The notes under the pieces are model-generated. The model worked only from the letters and a program-made list of their open reading frames with translations. It had not been told where the DNA came from and searched no databases. The position numbers were made by a program, and so were the translations under genes. Below are positions 36,316-45,912 of a stretch of 61,029 nt of DNA, piece after piece (position 1 is the first letter of the stretch; every line of letters begins with the position of its first letter). Origin of the DNA: Gnetum montanum (taxonomy: Eukaryota; Streptophyta; Gnetopsida; Gnetales; Gnetaceae); NCBI GenBank assembly GCA_015680685.1, contig MNCI01004519.1:30329-91357 (forward strand), written 5' to 3'.

Positions 36316-36516
36316 TTGCAAAACCATTTTCAATTAATGGTAGTCATTGCAACTAGTATGTTGTTAATCTATAAAAACTTCTATAGCTTGGGGATGAGTT
36401 CTGTGGAGCTTGATGGTGTTATTTCTGACCTAAAAGGAAAATTATATGAAATTCTCAACAATGCTAACATAACTATTGATGAAATTTTTCAAGTCTTAAA
36501 CTTGTCCATGGCCTAG
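36316..36516 (+). pseudogene. Unidentified coding-like fragment 2 in insert X
   Basis: 66 open codons with MSSVELDGVISDLKGKLYEI and ANITIDEIFQVLNLSMA. The regular helical pattern suggests a true exon. The family is not recognised. It may belong to the same parent gene as fragment 1, or not. Confidence 0.35.
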
Positions 36517-36725
36517 AACGAGTAGAGATAGCAATTTGGCAACTAAAAAGCATAATACTATTCATCAAAATGGAAGTCATGTTCCACCGAGTAATGTATC
36601 TGGTCTGTGTACTATAGTAATGAAGAGATATCATTTCCAATGATCTCGAAAAGATGCAATTGTAGTTGTGAGAAAACAAAGACTCAGAGAAACATGCATG
36701 GGAAAGTTTTTGTTTCTGCAGAAGA

Positions 36726-37194
36726 ATGAACGTGAAAATGGTAGCAAATAGGAGGCTTCATCAGCTACCATTTCATAATACTATAATACATAGCGATGGA
36801 TCATTACCACCCAAATCTGTTGTACCAAAATTATTCTCTTTGTTTTCGAATTGCATGTCCACAATGTTCTATGCAGAGGAGAAGCAGCAGCAGCAGCTAC
36901 ACACCTTTCTTGTAACTATGCAAATACAAATGAAAGAATTTGTGCTACTCTATTGCACAAAAATGTTCATGTCATGTGGACAGAGATATCATCTACAACA
37001 CAGCGTTTCTTATCAAGTACGCCAACAATAGCAAAATCGATGACGCCTAAACAACATTTGATGAAATGCCCCATAGAAACGTTGGTTCTTGGAATGCATA
37101 GATCAGTGCTTATATTCAAAATGGGAGACTTCAAGATGCCCATTCGCTGTTTGATGAAATGTCATGTAGGAATTCTATGTCATGGGCTCAATGA
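36726..37194 (+). pseudogene. PPR (pentatricopeptide repeat) protein fragment, broken
   Basis: Two overlapping frames together encode part of a plant PLS-type PPR protein, the organelle RNA-binding family. The first frame (to about 36985) has a KLFSLFSNCMSTMFYAEEKQ start and LHTFLVTMQIQMKEFV, like the N-terminal repeats of such proteins. A frameshift leads to VDRDIIYNTAFLIKYANNSK (near 36980-37040), then IDDA-stop-TTFDEMPHRNVGSWNA, stop, ISAYIQNGRLQDAHSLFDEM (near 37105-37165) and SCRNSMSWA at 37168-37194. The F-D-E-M-P-x-R-N-V-x-S-W-N-A...I-S-A-Y-x-Q-N-G-R pattern is diagnostic. Two stops and at least one shift break it, and it ends abruptly where the next fragment starts. Confidence 0.8.
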
Positions 37195-37505
37195 TTTTGG
37201 CAGCACTACTGGAAATTTTTTTTGATATCGATAGTGCAATAGATTTGTTAAATGTAAGCTTTGATGGTCCTTTGGCCCCTAATCGAGTTTTAGAAAAAGC
37301 AGGAGTTAAGCTTAGAAAGCTGGCATCATCAAGAAGATGGTGTTTGGTTGAAACTGATGTCGATCCTTCCAATACCCAGCGGGGAACAAATTATTTAACA
37401 TCTGTTATTTATCCAGCTAAAACATTTATGCAATTGCAGAAAATGACAGCATGGCTGCGTGGTAGCAGCGAGGGCACAGATGCCCGTACCAATCTCTGGA
37501 TTTGA
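37182..37505 (+). pseudogene. Asparagine-synthetase-domain protein (ASNSD1-like) fragment
   Basis: An open frame of 107 codons starting at ATG 37182. It opens GSMILAALLE, like the end of the S-G-G-x-D-S-M-I-L-A-A-L-L nucleotide-binding loop, and continues with AIDLLNVSFDGPLAPNRV, EKAGVKLRKLASSRRWCLVE, TDVDPS and SVIYPAKTFMQLQ. This is the order found in plant ASNSD1-like proteins (I-D-L-L-N-V-S-F-D ... A-P-x-R-W-x-L-V-E-I-D-x-D ... I-x-P-A-x-T-Y-M-D-L). The ATP-binding loop itself is lost at the 5' edge. The end (from AWLRGSSEGTDART) diverges. It directly abuts the PPR fragment in another frame. The family match is from memory; a protein search would settle it. A 96-codon minus-strand ORF (37699-37409) overlaps the end and is unassigned. 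Confidence 0.65.
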
Positions 37506-38074
37506 TCCCCCGAAACCGAGGGTGGGGGACTAGGGATAAGCTTTGGAAGTATGTATTGATTGCTGACATAGTAATCCACCCTGAAAAATTCATGGCCTCC
37601 ATAACAACATATCAGGATTATTGCTGTCATGCTAAAAATGTCCTCCTCTGAAATCCAGTCTGCATTTGGAGGATCCACCTGATAGGACAAGGAACCCAAA
37701 ACTTACAAAATCTTAAGCATTTCTGGAAACGGGAAAGTAAATTGCAGAGCAAGAGGCTAAATCTAGGAGTCGACCTGAGCCAGGCAGTGGAGATCGGATC
37801 CGGCGGGCACGCGCACGTGTGTGGATCTGTCGTGGTTGCATTTGAAGCTTACTTGGAGACGCCCATCTAAGTGGCTGAGTCGTTCATCATCGAGTGCAAC
37901 TTGAGGCAGCTGCAGAATTTTGGGTAGAGGATGTGTATCGCCAGCATGGAATACGACGAAAATACTTTAGTCTTGCCAGATGTGCAGCAGGTAGTTATAG
38001 TTTAATTATATTTTGGATTACTTGTAAACTAAAAAAGTTTATTGTTACTCATGGAGAAAATTGTGGGATAATTG
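37506..38074 (+). pseudogene. Possible ASNSD1-like C-terminal exon remnant and unassigned sequence
   Basis: This stretch is richer in G and C than its surroundings. Near 37894-37990 it reads VQLEAAAEFW and then RRKYFSLARCAAGS, which could be the decayed end of an ASNSD1-like protein (L-E-A-A-A ... R-K-Y-F-G-S-x-R-A-A-N pattern). The match is short. The remainder (37506-37880) shows nothing I recognise. Confidence 0.3.
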
Positions 38075-39270
38075 TGTAACGCCCTGGGGGACATTTGGCT
38101 ATTATACCATTTATTCTTATAAAAGTTATAACTTCCTATGGTAGTTATAACTAAACCCACATAATGTTTGTAATTCACCTTAATTTTTCATGATGTTTAT
38201 AAGTACCCATAAATCACTATAAAAAGAGCTTCAAGGGTAGAATAAAGGAGAATGAATTATTGAAGATTACTTGTAAAGCATGGCTTGATCATGGCATCAA
38301 TTTAGTTGCTTTGTTTTAATCCTATGAGTTCTTTTTTTCTCATTTTCTCTTAATTACTTAGCTAATGCTTTAAATAGTTCTATGGTTGGCATTTAATTTT
38401 GGGATTTTCTAATTGCTCTTATAGCTCTATTTTCACAAAATTCTAGACTTCTATTTGGTTGCCATATAAGAGCTTATGTTATTTTTGAAAAGCATCTTGA
38501 GCAATTTAATAGTAATGTCTTTATGAAATTGCTTGTTCAAGTCTAGAGGTTCTAGAAAATCTTTGATATTTTGAGATGACTTGAAATAGCTTCATTTTAT
38601 TTAAATTCTTTTCATTGATTTTTTAATCTTGAAATTGTTAAATCTTTTCTTAGAGTTCTATTATTTGCAATTTTTGACAACTATTTAACTTGCCAAATAA
38701 TAGCGTGTACTTTGTTGTTTACAAAGCATTTTGGTAGTTTAATAAGAGTGTCTTTTATGAAATTTCTTATTCGCTTAGAGGGTTTGGACAATTTGTTATA
38801 TTTTAGATTGAATTGGAATAACTTTATTTCAAAGTGTTTCCTCATGTTCAATTTATCTCACTTAAATGTTTGAGATATTACACAAGTATGCTTTCTTTTC
38901 TTCTTTCTTTTAAAATCCATTGAATCCTACTTTATTTCTAGTTTTCTTGTGAAACTTTCTCTTTGGGGGAAATTAGGAGTAGATTTCTGCAAAATTGTGC
39001 TAAAGCATTTTGGTGAAATTTTATTTGTTTTAAACAATGTACAATAAGGACTATATACACTAAGTGACTTGACAAAATAGGAATATTTAATGACTTAGTA
39101 TTCAACAAGATCAGCTAAATATCTTTGATAATAGCTAGTTACAATTTCATATACAGACCCAACCATTTTAACATTCATAATAGCAAACACACATTTATGC
39201 TTAGTTCACTCTATTACCATTGAATTTATTTGGAGGTATCTAGGCCTAAGTGTTGCCAGAGACCATTAAG
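38075..39270 (+). other. AT-rich sequence of insert X, possible LTR-like start
   Basis: TGTAACGCCC at 38075 resembles the start of many plant LTRs, and CTATAAAAAG lies about 140 bases further on (near 38216). I could not find a matching CA end with a target duplication, so this stays a suggestion. Two imperfect copies of a segment around GCATTTTGGTAGTTTAATAA (38490-38560 and 38720-38790) are present. No gene is seen. Confidence 0.3.
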
Positions 39271-39278
39271 CACCTAAA

Positions 39279-40250
39279 CTTAAGTTTTAAGGAACACCTT
39301 CATTTTCTGTGATTCTAGTTGCAAGACCAGAGGAAGTCATTGATGGTTCCAAATAGTCACCAACACTCATGTCTCTCTCTTTCTTCCTATCTATCCTATT
39401 CCTTTGTGGTTTATGCTCTTCATCTTTTTTCATCAAGATGTCTTGCGTAATAGTCATGTCTATCCTGAACTCGAAGTCTCTCCCTATCATGATCTCTATA
39501 CCTTTGTTCCCTTTGGTTAAAGTCCACCAATAATCATGAGGATGAAGATGGAGTGGGAGAACGATGTTAGCTAGTTCTCCTTCTGTGACTTTGGTATTCA
39601 TCCCTTTGTGACCTAGTAGAAACTCTTGGCCTTGAGTCCTACTTGTACTTAGAGTCTTTTGCTTCTCTTCTTGGTGTCTCTTTTAAGGTTGGATGTAATT
39701 GCACTTTGATGGGTTCTTCTAGTTGAATAATATGTGTTTGTGAATGGACTTCATGATTATGATGGAGTTTTTCTACTACAAATGCATTACCATTAAGTTC
39801 TTATAGGAAAACACGAGAGTTAACCCGGTTTCCCTTATTATGCTCATATTTGGTTTCCATAGCAAAGTCTTTTCGTACTTGTGCCTTTGTGGGTTGATAG
39901 GGTTTTATCATGTGTTTGGTCACATCGTACCATTCTTACGCATGGCTCAAATTCATTTCCCTTAAAGCTATTTGAAGCATTGTGGGTGTTGAACGCTTTG
40001 GAGGCAAAACAATATTATCCTATATGTCTCTCCACCCCAATTGCCCATCTTGGTGAAAGATGAATGTGAAATCAGGGTAGTAAGGGCCAATGTGAGTGTA
40101 TGAGATTCATGTTTGCATAGGCATACTCTAGCCTTCATCATCATTTCTTCTATCATTGTCCCTTTGTAACTCTTTGGTAGGTGATAGTTTTTCCTTAAGT
40201 GTTGAAGCCATTTTATATGCATGATGCTTGGTTAAGTGTGTGTGTGTGTT
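39279..40250 (-). pseudogene. E3 gag, N-terminal part
   Basis: Minus-strand start of E3 gag. An ATG near 40222 leads to a His/Ser-rich segment. The family signature FTFIFHQDGQLGWRDI (40080-40030) matches the DFTFILHQDEQLHWRDL of E2. Downstream, the frame 39601-39287 has an Arg-rich region (RNRIDRKKERDMSVGDYLE) and ends TRITENEGVP. The part lying after it in the gene is at 35944-35464. Stops separate the two halves. The plus-strand ORF 39881-40063 is a shadow. Confidence 0.75.
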
Positions 40251-40340
40251 ATTAGGATTACTTAAAGATATGAATATTGAATTTATGGTTCTTAATACAA
40301 AGAACTCTCTAAGATCAATTGCTTACCACACATTGATACA

Positions 40341-40359
40341 TCCTTAGAAACGATGCTAA
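40341..40359 (-). promoter_or_regulatory. E3 primer-binding site, degenerate
   Basis: The minus strand reads TTAGCATCGTTTCTAAGGA directly after the LTR end. It resembles TTGGCACCGTTGCCGGGGA with mostly transitions. Confidence 0.55.
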
Positions 40360-41244
40360 TGATAAGCAGTGGAGCAATCCCAACACTCTACCATACAAGT
40401 CATGAGTGTTAGCGCACAACTAGATCATAATTTGTAGATGGATAATGTTATTATGTTAGTAATTGATATTGAGTTTGCGATTGTTGTCTTTCCACTTTGA
40501 GTTAGTGAACTCTAAGTGTATGGTTTAACTCATAGTGAGGCATATGTTAAGTGATGTTGTTAGGATCATTTTACTCCTAAGCATAAACATAATGGAAATG
40601 AATTGAAATGTTAAGTTTAAGCAATGATAAGAATGTAAATCTATTCTAGCCTATAGTGATGAGCATTCAGTCCTGGTTTATTGTACATGTCTAGGGCTCA
40701 AGTAATCCTTACTGGGTTACCAGGCGTTACGCTACTAGGCAAACCAGGCAAATCAAGCAATAACACTACTAAGATTACCAAACGATTATACTTAAGCACT
40801 CGAAATCATTCGTACTCATTTCACTTTACTAATGAACAAAGAAAGTAAAGTACTTTGAAAATGTAAATATTTAACTAAGTAAACATGAAAATTAATCTAA
40901 GTAAAAAAATAAACTAAGTGGATGCTACATTGATGAGAAGTAATTTTGATCTTTATTTATGGTCATGAATTGTGCCCAAGTACATTTCACTCAAAGAAAG
41001 ATTCTGCACAAATGCTAAACATCACACTGTGGGAATTCACTCTATCACTAATTATGAAAATAAACTACAAGAGTTTTGCTAAGGGTGGTATGGAAGAGTT
41101 ATTGATCATGCACCCAAGAGTTAATATTTATAAGGTTGCATGCATTCCTAGACATCGTATCAACGATGACGTAGCATGAATTATGACATCATTGCTATGA
41201 TATCATAGATAGGATATTGCAACAAAAAAAATTTGACTTTATCA
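40360..41244 (-). mobile_element. E3 5' LTR (type B)
   Basis: The left end TGATAAGCAGTGG is the LTR end and the right end CTTTATCA is the LTR start, in minus orientation. It pairs with 11960-12829. The TATA box (minus strand) is at 41125-41132. Confidence 0.9.
41125..41132 (-). promoter_or_regulatory. TATA box of E3 5' LTR
   Basis: TATTTATA on the plus strand, i.e. TATAAATA on the coding strand of E3. Confidence 0.5.
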
Positions 41245-41830
41245 ACCACATTCAAGGATCATTTTCCTTTACCATTTATTGATCAGGTCCTAGATACTAT
41301 CATAGGACACTAGTATTATTGTTTTATGGACAAATACAGTGGATACAATCAAATTTTCATTACATCAGAAAACTAAGAGAAGACCACATTCACCAATGGA
41401 TCAACTTCTGCTTAATGATGCTAAACTTCATGATGCTCTATGGGCACATAGATCAACTTGGAAACTTCCTATAGGATATTCCCCATATGAGTTAGTTTAT
41501 GATAAACTTCCTAATTTACCAATCCAAGTGGAACTCAATACCCTCTTCACTACCAACACACTTAACCTCGATTTAAGCTTAACAAAAATTGAATGCTTAA
41601 TGAATCTGAATCTCTTAGATGAGAATATATTAGTAGATCAATTGAGTAGTTAAATCCATAAAAAGTACTCCAAATGTAGACATGATGTCAAAATAAGACA
41701 AGTGTCTCTCAAGCCAGGTGATAGAGTTCTCTACTATAATCCCAATCATGTTATGCAAAAGGGTTAGTTCCAAACCTTATGGGAGGAGCCCTACATTGTT
41801 TATGCTACATACCCATATGGTGCCATGAAA
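41245..41830 (+). pseudogene. E1 reverse transcriptase fused to integrase C-terminus
   Basis: E1 pol resumes after E3. The segment TFKDHFPLPFIDQVLDTI (41250) continues the reverse transcriptase, followed by FMDKYSGYNQIFITSEN near 41330, which holds the first catalytic Asp region. Shortly after E-K-T-T-F-T (41385) the sequence changes abruptly to integrase: LNDAKLHDALWAHRSTWKLP and IGYSPYELVYDKLPNLPIQV (41415-41540), then a helical segment and KPGDRVLYYNPNH, FQTLWEEPYIVYATYPYGAM (41715-41828). Compared with E5, the rest of reverse transcriptase, RNase H and the integrase catalytic core have been deleted. Stops and a frame change at the junction confirm it is dead. It ends where minus-strand E5 sequence begins. 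Confidence 0.85.
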
Positions 41831-42289
41831 AATAAACCATGTCATAGTCATTAGATAGCAGAATTCAAAAATAGAAACCAGACATTAAAAATCACAACAT
41901 TAAGCATAAACCATCATTAGTAAACAACAACAATGGCATTGTGTCCTATGGAAATAAAGCACTTTTATTAGATGAAATAATGAAAATTTACACATAAATA
42001 AAGCAAAGTAAAAAATATATATAAGAAGATGTAAACTAATCAATAAAGGTAAAACAAACTAACAATGTTGTAAAACAAAAAATTGAGAAAATCAATAGAA
42101 CGAAAAACCAAAGAAAAAGGTAAAAATCAAAAACGTTTAAAATAGAAATGTGTAAAATAAAAAGTGAAAGACTAAGGAGCCATGTGGATGGTTAACATGG
42201 ATGGTCATCTCCCCCACGATTGTGTTGAAAGGAGGAGATCCAAAAAATGGAGCATGGTTGTCCATCCATTAAGGTGGTGATTGCACTAG
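41831..42289 (-). other. E5 region after integrase, truncated
   Basis: The minus strand has TCGTGGGGGAGATGACCATC near 42225, then a T-rich block (TTTTATTTTACACATTTCTA), then AATGATGGTTTA near 41910. The same series follows the protease in E2 (6600-6830). No gene is seen. Confidence 0.65.
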
Positions 42290-43559
42290 CTTATCTTAGT
42301 TCTAGGAAAGGTTTCACTTGTTGGATGTTGACCAACTACTTTTTATTTGGGCTTTTATACTTGTAGATTAACATAGCCCCAATGAGAAAGGTCTAATCAA
42401 TTATATAGGATCCTTCCCACAATGTTTGGAACTTTGTCTTTTGGGGTACATGTGTGGGGTTCTAATAGAGAACCTTATCTCCCAATTGAAATTTCACTTT
42501 CCATATTTTGAGGTCATGACATTGCTTATTAAATGCCTTGTGCACCTCATTCAAAGATAGGGCCACCAATTATTTTTCATTTAACATGTTGAGGTTGATT
42601 AGTCTTTCTTTTTGTGCTAGACTTAGGTCAAGATTTAGATCATAAGCTGTTGAGAGTGTACAAAGCTTGGATTAAATTGGAAGCGTTAGAAGTTTTCCAT
42701 ACACTAGCTCATAGGGAGAGTAGCCAATAGGAAGTTTCCATGTTGAGCACTAGGCCCATAGGGCATCGTTGAGTTTTGTGCTTTAATCATTCCTATATTT
42801 TCTTATGGTCATTTTTAGGATCTTTGTGATCTCCCTATTAGTTACCTTTTCTTGACCATTGACTTGGGGGTGATAGGGTGTTGTTAATTTATGTTCAACC
42901 TCCAAGAATTGCATGAACTTTCTAAAAGTGGAACCTATGAAATGAGTTCCATTATTAGAAATGAGTGCACATGGCACCCCAAACCTATTTACAACATTTT
43001 ATTGTACAAATCTAGTAGAAATGGATGATGTACAATCAATAACGGCTACTACTTCTACCCATTTTATGCAGTAGTTGATTGCTATAGTGATATGTGCCTT
43101 TCCATTGGATGTGATGGGACCCATGAAGTTAATGCGCAATATGTCAAAGGGCTCCAATGTTTGAATATACCGTTGAGGACCTTCCATTTGGGTAGTCATC
43201 CCACCATCTCGTTGATAATGTTTAAAAGATCCAACAAACTAATAGGCATCCCTAAAGATTATAGGCCAATAGTATCCTACCATCAGGATTTTTATGGTTG
43301 TGCATCTCCTTGCATAGTGGCCGTTGCAAGGTCCTTCGTGAGCATCGTGGAAAACATGCACTTGATCTTCATTAAGGACACACCAATGAATCATGCCATC
43401 GGCACAACTTGTAGAGATGTTTGTTGATTTCCATGAAGTATTTGGCCCAATGAAGAAATTGTTGCTTCTTTCTAAAGTCAAGATCTTATGGCATCTCCTG
43501 AGTGAGAAGATAGGTGAGGATGCCATTGTACCATGTTGTTTCTACGGGCACTTGGTCAT
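42290..43559 (-). pseudogene. E5 integrase, broken
   Basis: Minus-strand integrase, the enzyme that joins element DNA to the chromosome. The N-terminal zinc-binding part has VHVFHDAHEGPCNGHYA (near 43370) and the segment GYYWPIIFRDAY ending at 43239; the second half of its H-H-C-C set is damaged (F-K-H-Y-Q where C-x-x-C-Q is usual). The core reads ILRINFMGPITSNGKAHITI (near 43130), VPCALISNNGTHFIGSTFRK (near 42960) and HPQVNGQEKVTNREI (near 42850). All three catalytic acidic positions are changed (Asp to Asn, Asp to Asn, Glu to Lys). The C-terminal part has KLPIGYSPYELVYGK (near 42720) and FQLGDKVLY*NPTHVPQ (near 42470). Stops are few, so it was lost late or mostly through point changes. Confidence 0.85.
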
Positions 43560-44271
43560 TTAGTGCACCTATAAAGAGGAGTTTATCTAGAAACTAATTA
43601 GAGAGTGGGCTTTCCTCCTCTTTATTATCCCATCTTAAGTGATAAAGGTGGTCAGCGATCACATTCTTGGCCTCTTTTTAATATACCATCATGAGATAGA
43701 ATTCCTATAAGATCACAAGCCACCGTATGATACAGAGGCTCATTGTCAACTTGTTCATTAGGAAGTGGATGGCACTTTGGTCTATGTGCACAAATACTTT
43801 ATAACTAAGCACATAGTGCCTAAATTTTTCAAGAGAATACACCACTATCATTAATTCTTTCTACATGGTGGTGTAATTTAGTTGTGCACCTACAATGCTT
43901 TGGCTTGTGTAGTGGATGTAATATGGAAATTTTTTATTGTCCAATTATGTAAGCACTACTCCTAAAGCATAATTAGATGCATCTGTCATTATGTAAAATG
44001 GTCTAAACTAGTTTGATGCTTGAATAATTGGAGCTTCTACGAGTTTTTCCTTCAATTATTGGAATGCATGTTCACATTCCTTGCTCTAGATTAGTAGAGC
44101 ATCTTTCTTTGTCAACTCAACCAATGGATTTATGATCTTAGAGAAATTCTCTATGAATCATTGATAGTAGCAAGTATGTCCAAGGAATGATTGGACATCT
44201 TTAACTGTATTTGGTTGATGTGTTATTCCTTGGATGATCCTTATCTTCTTTGGATCTACCTCAATCCCTTC
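43560..44271 (-). pseudogene. E5 RNase H, broken
   Basis: Minus-strand RNase H, which removes the RNA template. Conserved parts: RT connection with FSKIINPLVELTKKDALLI (near 44130), FYIMTDASNYALGVVLT with the first catalytic Asp (near 43985), HYTSQSIVGAQLNYTTM followed by the K-E-L segment with the catalytic Glu (near 43870), VHIDQSAIHFLMNK (near 43765) and NVIADHLYHL (near 43650). A few stops interrupt it. Confidence 0.8.
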
Positions 44272-44960
44272 TTATGAAATTTGGTGCCCCAACACAATGC
44301 TATCTTGGACCATGAGATGACTATTTTTCCAATTAAGCCACAGAATTGTTTCCACACATCTTTTTAATACTTGCTCATGGCAATTGAATGCTTGGTCAAA
44401 CATAGCTTCATAGGTGGAGAAGTCATCCATGAAGACTTCCACACTACTACTGATTTTTTGCTCAAAGATGTTAAGGATCAAGTGTTGAAATGTTGCAGGG
44501 ACATTGCATAGAACAAATGGCATCTTACAATATGCAAATGTCCCTCAAGGACTCATGAATGTTATCTTGGCCAGATCTTCTGGCATAATTTGGATTTGGC
44601 TATACCCACTATAACCATCCAAGAAACTATAATAGCAATGCTTCAAGATAGTGTCCAACACTTGGTTCACAAATGACAATGGAAAATGATTTTTAAATGT
44701 TGTCATATTTAACAACCTAAAGTTGATGTAGACTTGCCACTTGTCATATTTCTTTGGCATGATTATGAGTGAGCTAACCAACTTCCTATCTGCAATGGGA
44801 AAGATAATCCCCACTTTGAGGAGTTGCTCTATTTCCTCTTTGATGATCTGCTTCAATTTGGGGTTCAATCATCTCTGTAGCTACCTTCTTGGCTTCATGG
44901 CTGAGTCAATGTAAATGTAATGTTGGCATTTCCTTAGATTGATTCTAGTTAGCTTGGGAT
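44272..44960 (-). pseudogene. E5 reverse transcriptase, nearly intact
   Basis: Minus-strand reverse transcriptase in two long frames. The first (44868-44545) has VGIIFPIADRKLVSSLIIMP, the palm segment LDGYSGYSQIQIMPEDLAKI with the first catalytic Asp, and ends ITFMSP. The second (44523-44272) has MPFVLCNVPATFQHLILNIF, the catalytic FMDD (44433-44422 in VEVFMDDFSTY) and NSHLMVQDSIVLGHQIS. The pattern is Ty3/gypsy, Athila-like. The frames are separated by a single stop where other copies read through to MPFGLCN. Both catalytic motifs are kept, unlike the integrase. Confidence 0.9.
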
Positions 44961-45367
44961 ATGATTAAGCAAAGGTTGTTGGCCATTTGATAACCACATT
45001 TAACAACTTTTCTTTTTGTTCAAGAGTAAGTTTGACATTAATTATGATTGGCTTACCATTTTTTAAGAATGCATACTCCATGTTGATTGGTAGAGTTTTC
45101 AACTCTAGGGGCTCCTACTTGAAGTTATCAAGGATTTCTAACTCTTCCCAATAGGTATCATCATCTTTATCATCATAAAGTTAGTGATGAACTTGCTCAA
45201 GTTCATCCATGCTTTTAACATAAGCACATGTTAGGCTCTTAGTTGGTTCCATGCATAATGTGCTACTTTCAAAGTTAGTTGTTAGCTACTGGGCGCCTTC
45301 TTGTTTTGTGGCTACTATGTACAAACACCTTTGAATATCTATTTCCAATGCACATTGATTACATGCT
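44961..45367 (-). pseudogene. E5 protease-RT linker
   Basis: Degenerate linker in the same polyprotein. Coding traces are broken and I see no separate domain. Confidence 0.45.
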
Positions 45368-45912
45368 TTAATGTATGTACTTTGATGGACCAAATATTTT
45401 GCATGCAATTGCACCTGTTATCACTGTACGTAATGCATGGAATATCTCCAACATTCCAAATTCATTTTTCTTGGAGATTTCCAAGGAGAGGTCCCTTATG
45501 CCCATTCGTGCATCAACCATGCTTAACCATGCCCCTCCCATAATGATAACGAAGTCACCTTTGTAGTTTTTGACCTTAATCACTAGAAAATTGGTAGGAT
45601 AGGACCATATACTAAATATGGTCACAATGTCCTCCATCAATCCCAAGGAAACAATGATTGACTGGTCTGTCAATTCTAAATGAATGTTGCTATTCTTGAG
45701 AGGTGGTAGGTTCTAGGCCTTGTACATGTCATGAGAGATGAGATTAACACTAGAACTAGAATCAACAAGAGCCTTGCATGGATCATGTCCAATGATCTGA
45801 AGGTAAATGAGTGGAATTCTTGGGTCAAATCTTTTCATGGGAAGATTTCCAGCCTTGATCCAATCAAAAATAACATGAGTTAACATGACAATGCAAATCC
45901 AAAGTAGCATTT
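45368..45912 (-). pseudogene. E5 aspartic protease
   Basis: Minus-strand retropepsin. It starts with LTHVIFDWIKAGNLPMKRFD and has ALVDSSSSVNLISHDMYKA near 45770, so the active-site Asp-Ser-Gly is Asp-Ser-Ser (Gly to Ser, a G-to-A change). It continues with LTDQSIIVSLGLMEDIVTIF, WSYPTNFLVIKVKNYKGDFV, IIMGGAWLSMVDARMGIRDL and an ending near FGMLEIFHALR. Two stops occur (at the join near 45700, and after the last conserved block). The stretch 44961-45367 downstream is the degenerate linker to reverse transcriptase. Confidence 0.85.

Larger units (their letters stand above)
35953..39270 (+). mobile_element. Insert X: 3.3-kb insertion in E3 gag carrying host-gene fragments
   Basis: E3 gag is continuous on both sides but interrupted here. 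Both junctions carry CACCTAAA (35945-35952 and 39271-39278), a candidate 8-base target duplication. The ends show weak inverted similarity: CTCAATGGTTT at 35957 and, reversed, CTTAATGGTCT at 39270. Inside are two unidentified coding fragments, a PPR fragment and an asparagine-synthetase-domain fragment, all on the plus strand. Capture of several gene pieces fits a Pack-MULE, hAT-like or Helitron-like carrier, but no transposase, helicase or diagnostic terminus is seen. The class and exact ends are uncertain. Confidence 0.5.
11960..41244 (-). mobile_element. E3: minus-strand, pol-less Athila-like element containing E4 and insert X
   Basis: Two type B LTRs in minus orientation (11960-12829 and 40360-41244) bound this element. 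Read on the minus strand it has a primer-binding site, gag (40250 down to 39279, 35944 to 35464, 19728 to 19211), Cys-rich motif and linker, protease (18420 to 17926), a T-rich block, the conserved non-coding motif, a transposon-protein ORF (15843 to about 13000) and a polypurine tract. No reverse transcriptase, RNase H or integrase is found. It interrupts E1 within the reverse transcriptase; the flanks GTCAC (11955-11959) and ACCAC (41245-41249) are a decayed 5-base target duplication, and removing one copy restores the M-T-T-F-K-x-H-F reading seen in E5. Its gag is itself cut by E4 and insert X. Confidence 0.85.

Noticed and set aside
37409-37699. A 96-codon minus-strand ORF over the ASNSD1-like fragment
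   Set aside because: It reads smoothly but matches no family I know and overlaps a recognised plus-strand fragment, so it is left as unassigned.
38075-39240. Solo LTR beginning TGTAACGCCC
   Set aside because: The start and a TATA-like box fit, but no CA end with a matching target duplication was found, so it is not called as an LTR.
35953-39270. Helitron origin for insert X
   Set aside because: A hairpin (CCTAAAACC...GGTTTTAGG) lies at the left end, but no CTRR terminus follows it on either strand and no TC start is evident. An 8-base duplication fits better, though it is not proven.
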